Notes: generated from the sequence alone by a model not told the origin. A stretch of DNA of 64,000 nucleotides from Enoplosus armatus (GCF_043641665.1 NC_092193.1:14641501-14705500); one strand, 5' to 3'; counted from the first letter of the stretch, positions 12,956-26,759 are shown. Program-made: numbers and translations.

Positions 12956-15900
12956 GCTTCTTAGTTAAAGTGATTGCGTTCATCTCTGCATCTACACCAA
13001 GCACCATAGTTGCATAAAACAGGGACGCTCAACCTGTGGAAAATACAGACACGTACTGAAATTGCAACAAAAGAAGTAACACCTGTAACCACACATCTGT
13101 GAAAATATCAATAATGTACATCCATAGAAATGTGTAAAATCACAGTTTCAGTGTGTAGCTCTAGTTTCAGTGGCTCTAGACACACAGTACATGCTGTGAT
13201 CTCTGCACGGGGCAAACAATCAGTGATCAGGCTTGGTGTCCTGAGAGTCTGATGGTCAGTGGGTCGAAGAGTAAAGACAGGTGGGGTAACTGGTATTTAG
13301 GCCATCCAAGACCCAGTTTAGCCCCGTGTGAGGGTGAAACAGATGTAAATGAGCTTTTAAGCTGGAGCTGGTGAAACGGCATTCTCTGGAGCTACCTCAT
13401 TTATCCCCCTCATCCTCTCCTAAGCTGGGGATCCAGACAGCCGTTGGAGGCTCGTGCCTGAGTTTTTGGAAGCGAGGGAGTCATTTGGGACGGTGACCCA
13501 GATGCCCTGATCTTCTGTCCATCATGCCTCTGTTTCAGGCCTGAAATACGTTCATCTACCAGAAGCTATGCCCGTCACTGTCTGGGCTCCCGTCAGGAAT
13601 GCTCTGACTAAGAGCCTTGTGGTAACAAAAACGTCTCTTCCCTGTTAGGCTGCGAGCTCTTCTCTCCTCGTGGTACTAAAAAAATAACATCAGGCGTGGA
13701 TTATTAAAAAGACAGATTTGTGATATCTGAAAAGATCTTTAGCATCTGTAATTGCACTGTCACACCTAATATTGTGTGTTCCTTCTATGTGTGTGTGAAG
13801 CTAGTGGCTGTTGGATTACAGTTGCCATGGTTTCTTCTGTTTTGATCTTTCTTATATAATGTTATTGGTGGCTGGTTGCTGTGAAAAACAAGAACACACA
13901 CACGCGTACATGCTCACAGTTTGTGTCAGTAAATGTTGCTAACCACCCCCACATCCTTGTCCTTCCTCGAAGAGAGCAGCCTGAGGACAAACAACAGCTC
14001 CTCTCACATCATCTTGCGCTCACTTATATTCATCACACCCTCTTTCTCTCTTTTTCTCCTTATCACCCTCTCACTCCCTCTGTCTCTCTCTCGCCCCTCC
14101 CCCCTTCCTCCGTTGCCCTTCCTTCAGCTTTATTGTCACCACTCTCTCTCCTCCTCCTGCCCCAATTCTCCCTCAATCCACTTTATCTCTCTCCAGTCAT
14201 AGCTGTATTGATTTTGTGCAAGGCCTCTCCTGTCATATCTCCATATCTCTTAATTCCCACACTCACTCCATCTCTGTCTCCCTCCACCTTGCAGCGTTGT
14301 TTCCATTTTCACACACAAACACAATCTCTTCCTCCCTCCCCCTTTCATTTTTCTATCTCCAGCAATCGTTCCGTCAGGCACATACTCTATCTGTCTTTCC
14401 CTTCCAGATATGATTATTCTTAATCTCTTTTCCTACTCTGCTATCAATCTCCTCTAAAATATACTGTAACTCCATCCGCTTTATGTGTCCCACTCACTTT
14501 TTAACATTTTGTGACACTCCTTTTCATCTCCCCTCTCATTTTATGTCCAAGCTTTTGTTGTGACTTTCTGTTGCACTTCACACACACCACACCGGCTCTG
14601 GCCGCCTGCTGTGGCTTCTGAGGGAGACAATGTGTGTTTGTAGTGACTTCAGGGCGCTGCATAGCTGCAGAGTGTTTGTAGGGCAAAACGCTGATAATGC
14701 CCCTTTCTCTCTGATGGTATCACTGAGAAACAAACATTGTGCGTCTGCACCATGCTGAAGATTTACATCCAGTTCAGAGAGTTTTTACTGCTCTTGGCTG
14801 CTAGTTGGTATGGTTGAGCTGTTGCTGCGCAGGTAAAGAAGAGAAACACCTCAGAGCAGCAGCATGTGAATCCACAATCCTGCCTGTACTGAAGGTCTGT
14901 ATGCCCTCATGTCAAGGCCGAAACATACAGCTACGTAAAGAGGGACACAGGAAATAGGTTTTTGGATAACGCGTGGCTTGCAGAAGATGGCTTCAAAATC
15001 TCAACTATGCAGCTACATGTCATGTGTAGCTCCAGTCCCAGATGTGCCAAACAAATGCTGATTGGTTGAGCAGAGAAAGATAGCAGGTAGCACTGAGGTT
15101 AAGCCAACACGCAAAAGCACTCAGATAGCTTATTCTCTCCACTCTGTGATTATTTTATTTTATTTCATGGTTGAAAACAACTTTTTATGCCTATGTTTCT
15201 TTTTTGTTTTCTGTAATAATAATTATAATAAACTTGCAACAACATGCAACAAGGTCCCAAACCGGAATCCAGGGATGTTGCAATCACATGGTAGGCAATA
15301 GGGACACCCCATGATAATGATACTTGTATAGCACTTTTCATACACAGCTTGTGTGCTTTTTGTGTGCTTGACATAAAACTGCAGAATAATAGAAAATTAG
15401 AAATTAGAATTCAATAACAACTGAGCAAACCACCAAAGCGAGTAAGTAAACATTGAGTGGAGATTGTGTTGTCTACTATCACGTACAACGTTTGGTAAAC
15501 GTGGCTCAGAGCCTGAGTGGACATGATAGTGGCACACGCCAGTATGTTGGCAGACATTTGTTTTTCATTAATTTGAGATGTATTATTGGTAGTTATTAAT
15601 ATCTTTCAGGCCTGAATGTGTGCACTTATCCAGTTGGCTGTATCAACACTTATGGGTGAGACTCTATTCCCGACACACACCTGAGTCTGTGTGTCAAGGT
15701 GCCAATTTGTTCTCTAAACATTATGCTATTTTTCATGTTACAGGGAATACATTTTATTGGGAGCAGATGACGGTGTTGGGCGTCCAGGGGGAGATATGAA
15801 TCACAGGTACAGTTTTTTTGGACTCAGCACCTGGACAAGATAGATGTGCATGTGTTTTCACACTGGTTGTTTGGAGCTTTACTTCAATAAAATGGCAGAA

Positions 15901-18900
15901 ACTAAGTATAATGCAAATAGACAAATAGGAGTGATTTAACTTCAGAGTGCTTCATGTAATTTCAAGTAGCCACCATCTTTGTATACATAGGTTCTGGGTA
16001 CGCTGGACATTATGTATATTATAGCCTTCAGGCCAATCTAAACCAACATGGCAATACTCTGAGCCAAAAGTGAGAGATTAGTGGCATCTGCCCACCCTCG
16101 AGGCATCATCACGGAAGGTTAGTCCATCTAAAACCTAATTTCTGAAGCCTGTCTCCCCTCACCTGCCCAGTCTTCCTTATCGCCTTTTAGGCATATACTC
16201 CCTCACCCAACTTCTGTTGTCTCCTTCCGCCCAGTCCCTCCCTCTGCTCCCACTTTCCACCCGGATCACGTCCCTATTTTCTCCCCGTTCCCCTCCCACT
16301 CTCCTCTTTTTTTGTCTTTTGCGCTCTCCTCGTTCACAACGCATTATACCTTTTTGATATCCTCCACGTGTCTATCGTCCATCCCCCCCATCTGCCTGCT
16401 TCCAGTCTCCTATTTCTTTTCTTATCCTTCATTTTCACTGTTGCTGTTCTACCCCCACCCCTCCTCTCAACCCCCCCTCCTCCACATCCTCCTCCTGCTC
16501 GCCACCCTGCTCACGTCCAAGTCTGTTTCCACTGATAAGACTCTCAGTAACACCCACACGCTCACACACATGCACACGCAGAGGAAGAGATAACGATGTT
16601 GCATTGCCAACATAGTTAGCATCACAGCTAACAGCTATTCCCCTCTTCCCTAATATCATTGCTAATGAATGTGTCATCAGTGATCTTTCCCTCTGAGCCA
16701 AATAGGAGCAGTGAGTAGACGAGATAGAAAAAGATGGAGAGAAGGAGAAGGTGAGCGAGAGAGGACAAAAAGTTCTTTCTTTTTTTGGGAAATCCATTTT
16801 GTTTGGGCTGCACTAAAAACTAAGTTATTACCTGACATGTCATGGCCGGCTCAGGTAGAGGGAGCGGTGAATAAGCCGCTCCACAGGCTGAGCTACAGGG
16901 CGGCCAGTTTATTATCGTCAGACACAGATAAAGTGTTTCTGTCTGACCCACACAAACAGAGACTGTTCTCAGTCAAGCACCAATAAACGCAAGTCTCAAT
17001 TATTACTAAATGTACCTGACCTTATTGTAGGTATACTTGAGGAGAATACATGCACAAGTAGCGTTTTTCAACTCCTAAAGTAAATGTAACAGAGAGCACA
17101 GATTTATGTTAATTTGAAGAATACCTCCAACATTAAATTAACCAACCCTTAATTTCGTTATTGCATGTCATTATTATTATCACATTATATGTGATTGAAA
17201 CACTTTAATTCAGAGCATAATGAAAACAGAAGTGAGGTAGTGTGTCAAGAGGATTATCTGAGTCTAGATATAATTTTCTGATTTCCTCTGTACTTAAATA
17301 AGAATACTTTGTTCAGGTCTGATTTGACTTACTTACTTATATTATGGGCTCCTCTTGGAATCGGACTGAATTACGACTTCAACATTTTGTAAAATTAAGA
17401 TTTTTTTTAGGCTCTTTAGGATGTTAGAGAGGTTTTTAAATTTTTTAAAGTCTATCCTAATGCAACACTCACATGCCATACGTGCATCAAAAGAATTGTT
17501 GTTTATTCATCCTATTGGCCGTGCAGAGATCTCTTCCTAATACAACTCCAGTGTAAGAGATGTTGGACGGCTGTAGCTATGGTGGCAGAGAGAGCTGAGT
17601 GCACTGCAACCTAACGTCATGCAAATAGATAAAACACAAGCAAATAAAGAAAACATCTTCACAACACATAGGTCAAATTTATTGTTGTTCAGAATTGAAG
17701 TAACAATGTCTATTCCAAAATGTTGATTGCATGATTACGATGTTACTGAAGATATTGGCTGTACAACTTGCCTTTTACTAATTACTAGCGTCACCCTGAA
17801 GTGTTTTAGTGTCGCGAGTTGTAACTATGTTCTGCTGCTGTGTACGACTTGCTGCATCCAGCGAAACACAAATGCATTTGAGATAAACTTGAAAAATCTG
17901 AAGCTATTCTTTAAGTCTGTTTAGGACAAAATTAGAAATAATTTAAAAGTTTGACCACTTGAATATTAGATGTATACATTTTAACACATAACAGCTTTAT
18001 GTTTTATGAGTTTCAGAGTGCCACATCCTCAGTATAGAGTTACTTGATGGGAAATAGCTCAGGTCATATGAGAAGCGTTGTGGTATTTTTGTGAGTGTGA
18101 CCACGATCAGAGATGTAATTCCACTTGGCTCTTGACTGTCTGCCTGTCGAACAGGCTGAAATGCAGAGAAGCTGCCAAACACAACAGTAGTGAACAAGGC
18201 TGTGATTAGTTTCATGACGCAGCTGCTGGTACGGAGCAGGTAGGCCAAAATAAAGAAAGACACCCATAATGTATGCATGTTTAAATCAAATTTCCTGTTC
18301 TGAGAAGTTGCTCTTATTATGGAATTGATTTGCATATCTTGGGGTACTTAAGCATACGGTGACTAGGAAAGGTAAGTGTGAGCATGAATCATTCCTGAAA
18401 TCCTGTTGGGTTTGAAGATAAAGAAAAATGGACTCAGTAGCTCCATTTATCACAGATATGTTCTTGTATTTGGCTCCATAATTAATGAATTGGATTCTTG
18501 ATGCAACTATTCAGCAGTTTTTCCACATTCAGCACTCTTAAACAGGTACGATTTGTACCAGTTAGTTCCTGCTGTATTCCATCCAAGCAGTCTGATACAT
18601 TTATGTCTGACCCACGTCCCACATACGCTCACGACTCAAATGTCATCCCATTCTGTCCTAAATGTCAGTGCAAATGAAAGTCCTCCCAAAAGTGGGGCTT
18701 CAAGAAAGCAGACTGTGACTTGGCTGCCGTGTGTGACCCACGCTGCTATCAAATTTTTACATTTGCAGCCATAATCTTCGCGCTCTGCACCCGCTGTGAA
18801 GACATCTTGTGTATGCAGTCACTGTACACCCACGAGGATGTCTTTGCCATCGTTCAAGGTAGAGCCATGAAACAAATACTAGAATTGTGAGAGGAGCTGA

Positions 18901-20192
18901 GCGACGGAAATGATTTCATGACCTTGAGGCAGAAGGTGTGGTCATCCAAACGCCTGCCTGATCCAGAACAATTTGTGGGAATTAACAAATGCAATAGTCT
19001 GATTAAAGTAACCTTAAGAGCTGAGACAAAAGTTTAAATTGATAAATGTGGTTATACTAATGTATTTGTTTGTTCTCTGGTACTCCATTTAATCATGTGT
19101 ACAGTGGAAAGGTTGTTCAGAAAGTACACAGTCGTGGAAAAACACCACCTGCTCCTCTGATGTTTCAGTCAGATGGCATACCATCAATAATCTGAAACAT
19201 AAACAAATTGGCTGGGCTAACAAATGTTGCAGCAAATTATGTCACAGGTTCTCACAGGATGTCATCCATTTATCTGTTTAGAAGCACATAAAAACTTAAC
19301 CAACACTTTCCTTCTTAAGATAAATCTGCAGGTGAGAACATTTTCTTGGAAACTTCTCCACATGTTCTCCACAAGCAAGTCTGCTGGATATGCACTGCTC
19401 ATTTAAAGCAAGATGGCTCCACTGTCATCAGATAAGAGCAACCCTAATCCGACTGGGTCATGACAGTCAGTGCTGCAGTGGATTTATCTGGAGATAAAAC
19501 ACCTCTAATTGACAGGAATCTGATTGTGTGATTCCGAGTTGTTCCCGTGCATCACTTGTCTGGTTCTCAATGTGAGGCAGTGAGGCAAAACTGATCCTAG
19601 AGGTCAAATACAATATACTAATGTCACTTAGTGATTCCTGCTGCTCATGACACAAAATATCAAAGCTTATCAGAATAAGCACAACTATAAACAACTGGGT
19701 CATTATTGGACCAAGCACCTCCTGCTCTTTGATTCGTCTGGAGGAGTATTAGATAGTATTGGGTGCACGAAACTGCAATTTCAAATTCTCTAATTACCGC
19801 ACAGTTAATGCTCCTTGACTTTAAACAAGCTGACCCACTTTGGGAGACAGACTAGTCCTGAATGAATTAGCTTGGCGCAGGAGCTGGAGGTGTGGAGAGG
19901 CAGCTAACTTCTGCCCAAAGAGTAGGAATACGTCTTCTGGTTGGTCCAAAGTTGCCTTATTTACATGTTGTTTCTCCGTAGCTAAAATGCTAATATTAAC
20001 CACTGGCAGGCTTACAATCAGAAGTCAGCTGGGTTTAGAGTTGGATGGTGTGTGAACCACTCACTGGGGCTAACCTTGAGCTAGCTGTTGATGGCCAGTA
20101 AATACAGTTCAAACTGTAGGCTGGCTGCTTGTTATTTATCATAATATCTTGTTTGTTTTAAATACAGAATATGTGACATGTAGGTGTGGAGG
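12956..20192. other. Non-coding, no gene seen
   Basis: Holds C/T-rich tracts at about 13990-14540 and 16140-16510. A short stretch at 15320-15420 (CTTGTATAGCACTTTTCATA) resembles fish interspersed repeats. The longest open frames lie in the C/T-rich tracts and are low-complexity, so they are not counted as genes. Confidence 0.5.
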
Positions 20193-20358
20193 CAGAGCTG
20201 GGTAACAGAAAGCATCCAGTGTAGAAAGTAAGAAAGAAAGAAGATTCATGTGACTGCTTGTGCTGTTGAGTAATTAGTCAAAGTTATGTAATGTAAGGTT
20301 TTTAAGTAGTACTAGATAATAAGTAATTGACATTTTTCCAGTAACTTGCCCAACACAG
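20193..20358. mobile_element. Short hAT-like element remnant
   Basis: Begins CAGAGCTGGGTAACAG and ends AGTAACTTGCCCAACACAG. Read inverted, the right end gives CTGTGTTGGGCAAGTTACT, a terminal sequence common in fish hAT-derived elements. The left terminus is diverged and there is no clear target duplication. Confidence 0.4.
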
Positions 20359-20519
20359 TCATTGGCCTGTGGGATGCTGCACTTTCTTTAAACAACTCTG
20401 AATGGGTAATGTGAGTTTACCCAAAGAGAAGTGACTGAAAAAATAATTGGTGGTAATGCTGTAACTGACTGCCTGAATCTAGTGTTTTGTTTAGAAGACG
20501 GAAGATATTTTAATATAAA

Positions 20520-20640
20520 ATCAATGATGGCTGAATTTAGTTGCTTCAGTTTCAGGGTCCTGGTGTTGTGCATGCTGGCTCACTGTCACGTTGTCATGGC
20601 TCACTGGGACACACAGTCACTGCATGAGTAGATACCACTA
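20520..20640 (+). repeat. Dispersed repeat, copy 1 of an inverted pair
   Basis: Phrases ATGGCTGAAT, GCTTCAGTTTCAGGGTCCTG, GCATGCTG, TCACTGTCAC, TCATG and ACTGGGACAC appear in the same order on the minus strand at about 60310-60410. Non-coding. Confidence 0.7.
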
Positions 20641-21149
20641 GAAGTAAGAAGATACATCTTTTTGTAATATGATTATGTGTAGTTGCATTAAGACTTTAGA
20701 GGAGGAAATACATGTGATGTAGTGTGTGTATGAGTGGGTGGGTCGGATTGGCTCAGAGGTTGGAGTGGTAGGTGTTTGCTGGACTTGGCCTCCACCAGGC
20801 ATCATGAAATGCCCAACCCCTGGCCTCAGGGTCGCAGGCCAGACTTCTCCTTTCCTGCGATGAGCTGTTAACTGACCTCGGGGGCAGTCAGTCAGGCTAG
20901 AAGAGTGTGTTTCTGTGTGTGTGTTTCTGTGTGTGTGTGTGTTTGAACCTCAGCAGCCTGTGATCTGATTTACCCTGACAAGGCAACAGGACCGAACAAT
21001 AAAAATGTCTATTTTCTCTCTCTCTCTTATTCGCTCCCTCTCTCTCTGCGCGCTTTAGGCGAAATAGAGGGAGGTGATTAAACAGAACAAACCCACTGCA
21101 AGAATGACATTCCCAAAGAGTAATTTTTGGAACCTAAATCCCCCTTTTG

Positions 21150-21470
21150 TACGTTATACTGATAATAATGTTAGGAACAGTTTGTGCCATTTGGCTCTGA
21201 ATGCTGCAGCAAGATTACTCACAAGACCCCATAGATCAATGCACATAGCTACATTTTTAGCATTTCTACACTGTAGCCTGTACTTGTTAGAGTGCATTTT
21301 ATACGTATTTTTTAATAATTACCTTTAAGGCACCTATTTTTGACGTGCTAACTCCATATGAGCCTGAGTGTAGTAGTTACCAGGTTGAGGCTAAAAAGCA
21401 GAGGAGACTCGACTCTGGAACAACCTGCTTGAGTAGATCAGGCAAGCTAGTTCTTAATCTTAGTTTGAAT
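21150..21470 (+). pseudogene. Degraded L2-type LINE ORF2 C-terminal fragment
   Basis: One frame still encodes LNAAARLLTRPHRS followed by I…FLAFLH (about 21198-21270). Further along are DNA phrases for CTCCATATGAGCCTG and CTCTGGAACAACCTGC. This order is characteristic of the end of the reverse-transcriptase polyprotein in abundant fish L2-type LINEs. It is broken by frameshifts and deletions and lacks the catalytic part, so it is a dead fragment. Family name by recognition only. Confidence 0.7.
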
Positions 21471-21946
21471 GCCTCCAAAAAAAATACTTTATTTTAGAAT
21501 TTAATTGTTTTTATTCTTCGTCTCTTTTAGCTCTAATTTGTGTCTCATGTATTATCATTACATTCAAGTCACAGAGCTGAGCTTCTGCTTTCTGAAAGCC
21601 AAATCCCTGGTGATCTTTGATAAACCCAGAAGGTTTAAAGTTTAACAACACGTACTGCTGTTCTGAAGGTATTTCAAGAATCATCGAGGACTTTTCTAAC
21701 AATCTGGATGAAAGAATAATCTGTCCACCGCGTAAAAGATTTTTAGCCTGTTTCCCAAAATGAAAGTCCTAATTTTGTTACACGTCGTACAAATTGAGCA
21801 AGAACAAATGTAATTCCTGTCACAACTTGGGAAAAGGGTTAAACATTATTCTTTATCATGCAGCATGACAAAATATTTTTTCATCCAGATGGGCAGAATA
21901 TTATTTTATACCATCAGAACTGCTGCTGTTAAACTACCTTCCGATT

Positions 21947-22300
21947 GTTTAGCCATGCTAGCAGCATGTAGCCAGTCTGTCCACCACTTTGGTCCAGACT
22001 GAAATATCTCAACACATATAGATAAATAGATTTCCATCAAATTAATATCCATGGTCCCCCAAAAAACGTACCCTAATAACCATGGTGACTTTTTGATCTA
22101 TCTAGAATCATCAGGTCAACCTTTTAATTTCCCAGTGCTTTGGTTTATGATTAAATACCTTAAAAACTATTGACATTCCCATCAGCTTCAGCTGTACTTT
22201 GTGTTTAGTGCTAATTAGCAAAATATTAGCATGCTAACACACTAAACTAAGATGGTGAACATGGAAACTGTTATAACTGCATGAAAGCGTTAGCATTTCG
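21947..22300 (+). repeat. Dispersed repeat family, copy C
   Basis: Begins TTTAGCCATGCTAGCAGCAT, continues CACTTTGGTCCAGACTGAAA and TATTGACATTCCCATCAGCT, then the TTAGCATGCTAACA-type tail and ACTAAGATGGTGAACATGG. This copy shows both the terminal segment and the core of the family. Confidence 0.8.
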
Positions 22301-22569
22301 TTGAACGATTGCCGGACAATCACCTGCAGACAATCCTTTGTTTTAATTTCATTTGTTGAATAGTGTTTTATTGAATCTTATTTATTTATTTGTTTATCTT
22401 TATTCAAACAATAATCTTAACATATTTTTGGTTTTGTCTTTTGTAAAGCACTTATTAGACACTCATTATTATTTATTGTCTCCTCTTCCCAGCTCAAAAT
22501 CCACTTATATCCGTGGCTCCTGTCTTTCCGCCTCCTAAATCTGTGCTCTCAGTCTCTTCGTTTTTCTCC

Positions 22570-22687
22570 CTGCCTGGCTGTTTAGAGACACTCCCTGAGC
22601 CGTACGCCCTGCAGCACACTGAATTGTGAATCCAAACAGCTGGAGCAGCAGCAGATAGACAGTGACTGAGAAACGGGAGGGAGGGGG

Positions 22688-22718
<31 letters not shown>

Positions 22719-23236
22719 AGAGATGAAAAGCATGCCAAGCGAGAGAGAGGCGCTCACACTGAAGGAGGCAGAGGCAACAGCTACAGCAACAGCACGCTCC
22801 TTCCCCATCCTCCCTCTCCTTTCTCATAATCCAACATCCACGCCGGGGGAGATGGAGGGCGCCCTGGCCCACTGAGGAGCACAGTCTCAAGGAGAGGACA
22901 AATCTCACATGAGACCCCTCCTCCTGTGAATGCCTGGATCATTTTTTGGGGGACTATAACCAACAAAGAGTGAAAGGAGGTGTGTACACACGAGCCTGTG
23001 GGCGGGAGGGAGGGAGGGAGAAGGAGAGAAAAGAGGGGGATGAGTGGCAGGTTTGGTACAGCTACTGATGCCAGGGTCTGAGAGTGAGACAGACTGAGGG
23101 GGGACCTGAGGAGTGGAGGGCTGGCACGTGTGGAGCGGTGTCGGCAACTTGTGGGCCGAGAAGAGAGGAAAATAGATTCACATACGCGCACAGCTGGACA
23201 GATGAGGAGGCATCAGGGACAACACTTCAGTCCTGG
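22570..23236 (+). promoter_or_regulatory. Possible non-coding first exon or promoter region (speculative)
   Basis: A G- and A-rich, GC-elevated block contains a (GA)n run at about 22699-22722 and ends at CCTGG|GTATGC (donor-like at 23237). It has the look of a vertebrate 5' UTR exon on the + strand. It could belong to lingo3, which needs an upstream donor, but the distance is 26 kb and no link is shown. It could equally be simple low-complexity DNA. Confidence 0.2.
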
Positions 23237-25845
23237 GTATGCCCACTAACACCACACACACTCACACACACTGGCACGTACATTTTTACCCTCAATGGTT
23301 GCTGTGTTTTTACCAATAGAGCACAGAAACACTTGAAACGCAACAGTGCGTGTTTGCAGATCTACAGGGTTGACGACTACCCACCCTGACAAGTCTCCCT
23401 ACTTGCCCTCAGATACTTGCAGCAAAGGAAAGAGGACGAGAGATTATGTGTGTGTCTGCGTGTGTGACTGGTCATGCCTTCATACCATCTACATCTTGTT
23501 ATAGCGTTATTGTATACCACTAGAGGCATTTCATAATGGGTTTCGTAAGCTGTCAGAGTGATGCATGTAAATAAACCCCCCACTGCTGGAATGTTAAGTC
23601 ATGTTTCACGTCGCCGGACAAATTAAACGCTCACATCACACTCACCTCAACACTTGTTTTTGTGGCTGTAACATTTGCTCATTACATTAACTTTGTGCAT
23701 GAGTTATTTTTTCGGGCACATAGCGTGCAGTCATAAATTGTGTGCAATAAAAATGTGAAAGGATAACTTGTATGGCTGCAGGAAAAGCCAAGACTTGTTT
23801 GTGCACTCTGGTCTGAGACGCGTATAGCTCTGCTTACCCAGGCTGCACTGCCATGTGTGGTAACATGACATGTGTGGCCATGTGTTGTGTCACGTTGTGG
23901 CAGAGTTCATGTGGCTTATGACAGCAGGTTTACATGAGGTGTATCAGCCAGCCACTCATCTTTCTCTCCATCTACCCCCCCCCCCCCTCTCTCTCTTTCT
24001 CCACCATCTTCCTTCTTTCTCCATTTCCAATTATAGGCTGTCACCTCTCTCCCTTTCCTCCTGATCCTATCTCCTGTTCCATTCTCTTGCTAAGCAATTA
24101 CCTTTACCTGACTCTGCCCCTCCGGACAGCATGGATGGCTAGTTTCCTGTCGGCTTTTTCAACAGTCAAAATGAGGGAGCGCGGGCGGGGGGGTCACCTG
24201 AACCTGAGCAAAGAGAGACCTCAGCGAAGCCTGAAGCTATTTCATATTATTGCTGCTCTCATAGATCCAGAAAAGATATGTAAATAGCTGTGGGGGCTTT
24301 TCAGTGCACAAAAGAATTACGCCTCTAATCATGCAATCAGCTCATTATTTCCTGCTCCTCATTAACTTGTTTGGGTTTCTAACTTTATCGCTGTTCGCAG
24401 TCTTGTCTTCCTGAAAACAAAACAAAAAAATAAAACTCACCCAGACAGAGCTGGCGGGCAGATCACTCCCAGCATATGGGCGAACTTGCTGTTTGCCGTC
24501 TGAGAGGAAAGACTTGCCAGAGAGCTGAAATACCCCCCAATCAAAACCTTTCTACCCTGCTGACTCCTTGCACTCCTTTCTGTATCCAAACCCCTGTCTT
24601 TCTAGCTTTCCCTGTTTCTTTTTTCTCTCTTTTTTCCTGAAACCCACCTTATAACCTCTTTACTACAAAGGTGCAACTCCTACAGAAACATGCACATTTA
24701 CATAAAAACAGGCACACACTCCCACCGCCAATATAACCCTTTTAGCGCAGCAGTGTGACAGCTACCTGAAGCATAGTATCACTGTCCTTCCTGCTGCCAA
24801 GCCTGTAAAATAGTGTGAAAAGACACAGATGGAGTCCGAGACTGGAAATAAGACATTGTAGGATCACTGAGGAGAAGGATAAGCGGAAGAGGACATTAGT
24901 GATATAGAACCATTAAATAAAAGAAGACTGAGGAGACGAGTTAAAGGGATAGACAGGACTGATAGAGTTCGGAGGGTGACATTAAAATGAAAGAATGTAG
25001 GTGAAAATGTTCGGCCTCTGTGTTGACAGCTGCTGATCGCTGATGTCTTTTTCCAGAGAGTGGACACGGCAGCAAAGTGATAGTTTTCAGCCACCCCCCG
25101 GGGGAAAGAAGGTGAAGGAAGGAACAGATAGATGGAGAGACACAGATCGCCACTGGAAGCAGAGGGGCTTTGATTTATTTATGAAAGCCTTCTGCTGCAT
25201 CACTTTTTATTGGTTATTATAACATTTGTTTCGTCGAAAGTAATAGCTGAGATATTAGAACATGGCGTCATGGCTGCAACGAAGTCTGAAGCAGTAGCCA
25301 GATTATCTGAACTGCTTCACTTAGAGGTAAACATGAAAGTGAGCACATTCAATCAGGACACTCACGTCAAGGTTTTATTGCAACAATATGCATTTCAGTT
25401 TGGTATTGTGGCTTGTGTGATACTCTGGAATGCTAATGATGCTCCTTGTCTGCTGGATGTGGAAAGAAGCAACTGCTGCGAAGCATATCGACTTTATAAG
25501 GTTATGTCAGTATTGTGTGTACAGCTTGTTGTGCTGCCCCCAAGCAGCTACACAATCTATTAATTCAGGCTTAAAGAAACAGAGCTTTGCATTGTTCCAT
25601 GTTTACATGGACGTGTTAGAGATATGTCATGGACATATATGTTTTGACGGTATGTGTAACATGTGACACATCAAATGGCTCCATTGGGTCAACGTTAAAC
25701 CGTGAAGTCCATCTGTAAACTGTGATGGATGTTTACAACGGACAGTTTGGGCAAAAATTATACAATCCGCCTTTGTTTTCTCTTCCAAAGAAGCTTTCTG
25801 ACCTGGGAGCCTGTTCAAAACCTGATTGATCATCTGAGTGCTCGT
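23237..25845. other. Non-coding, no gene seen
   Basis: Includes a 13-C run at 23975-23987, a C/T-rich patch at 23960-24110, and a unique stretch (24190-24420) with homeobox-like TAAT motifs. No coding exon was recognised. Confidence 0.5.
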
Positions 25846-25998
25846 GATTCTTGCCCTGTCTGACTTCTTTTTAGCAATGTTACCACTTTTCCAAATCCCT
25901 TTGAATTAAATTGGTGAGTGCCGTTTTATTATAACCGAAAGGAATGATGGTCAAAACTATGACACAGGCTGTATGAAACCAGAATTTCCCTTTTAAGG
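25846..25998 (+). repeat. Dispersed repeat, copy 1 of a direct pair
   Basis: Shares in order TTCTTGCCC, TCTGAC, TTAGCAATGT, TTGGTGAGT, TATGACA and GAAACCAGAATTTCCCTTTTA with the stretch at about 35000-35133 (there ATGAAACTGGAAATTCCTTTTA). Unknown family, non-coding. Confidence 0.6.
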
Positions 25999-26224
25999 CT
26001 TAAAACCCTCAGCGGACCGAGGAGTTCAGGAGACACGGGAGTTGGTGAAACACAGAAGGTTGAGGCTTCAGGGAGAAAAGTGTGAGCTTGATGTTTCTGC
26101 TGGAGGAGACGTGTGAGAGAGAAGTGGAGCTATGATGGGCTGTGCAGTGAGAGGATTTGATTGGGAAGGTGACCGAGTGTATGTGGGCGTGTTGAAGGAG
26201 CTTTTGATCTCAGTGTGTGCACAA

Positions 26225-26232
26225 GTGTGTGT

Positions 26233-26279
<47 letters not shown>
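26225..26279. repeat. (GT)n microsatellite
   Basis: GT repeat with one GA interruption near 26237. Confidence 0.97.
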
Positions 26280-26282
<3 letters not shown>

Positions 26283-26425
26283 ATGATGGGTGACCTTGAG
26301 AAATGCACCAAGGGTCTTAAGGATGTTCTGCATGGAGGGTTGCTGCTATTAGATTGCCGGATGGTGATTGAGGTGCATGCATGGACAAGGGCGCAGCGCC
26401 CACAGCTATCTAAACCTCCATCCCA

Positions 26426-26427
<2 letters not shown>

Positions 26428-26467
<40 letters not shown>
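26428..26467. repeat. (AC)n microsatellite
   Basis: Uninterrupted AC repeat of 40 bases, in inverted relation to the (GT)n 150 bases upstream. Confidence 0.97.
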
Positions 26468-26468
<1 letters not shown>

Positions 26469-26759
26469 ATAAAACACCAGTCTTTATCAAACTGAGGAAT
26501 TACAGTGCCGAGCCTTGTTGTTGCATCAGAGGATGCTCACAAAACCCAATTTAATGGTCTTGCTTCCAGTGTCATTCAGCAAAACAGCATGAGTGTGTGC
26601 ATGTGCATGAAAGTGTGTGTGTCCACAGAGGTTATAAGGCTTTTAAGATGCTGGCCGCTGGTGTTGTTGTACATGTACGGTGTAAAATGAAGGGCACGAT
26701 CCCAGTCAATAATGAACAAGTGGGCCTCTATCTCAGGGCAAATAACCAGCAGGTGGGAA

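Noticed and set aside
13881..14423. 180-codon open frame on the + strand
   Set aside because: Same cause: pyrimidine-rich low-complexity sequence.
20745..20860. tRNA-like A-box (TGGCTCAGAGG) with a weak B-box-like stretch
   Set aside because: The second promoter element is poor and no cloverleaf can be drawn, so neither a tRNA gene nor a SINE head is supported.
25210..25563. 117-codon open frame on the + strand
   Set aside because: Mixed composition and superficially protein-like, but no known family and no exon signals.
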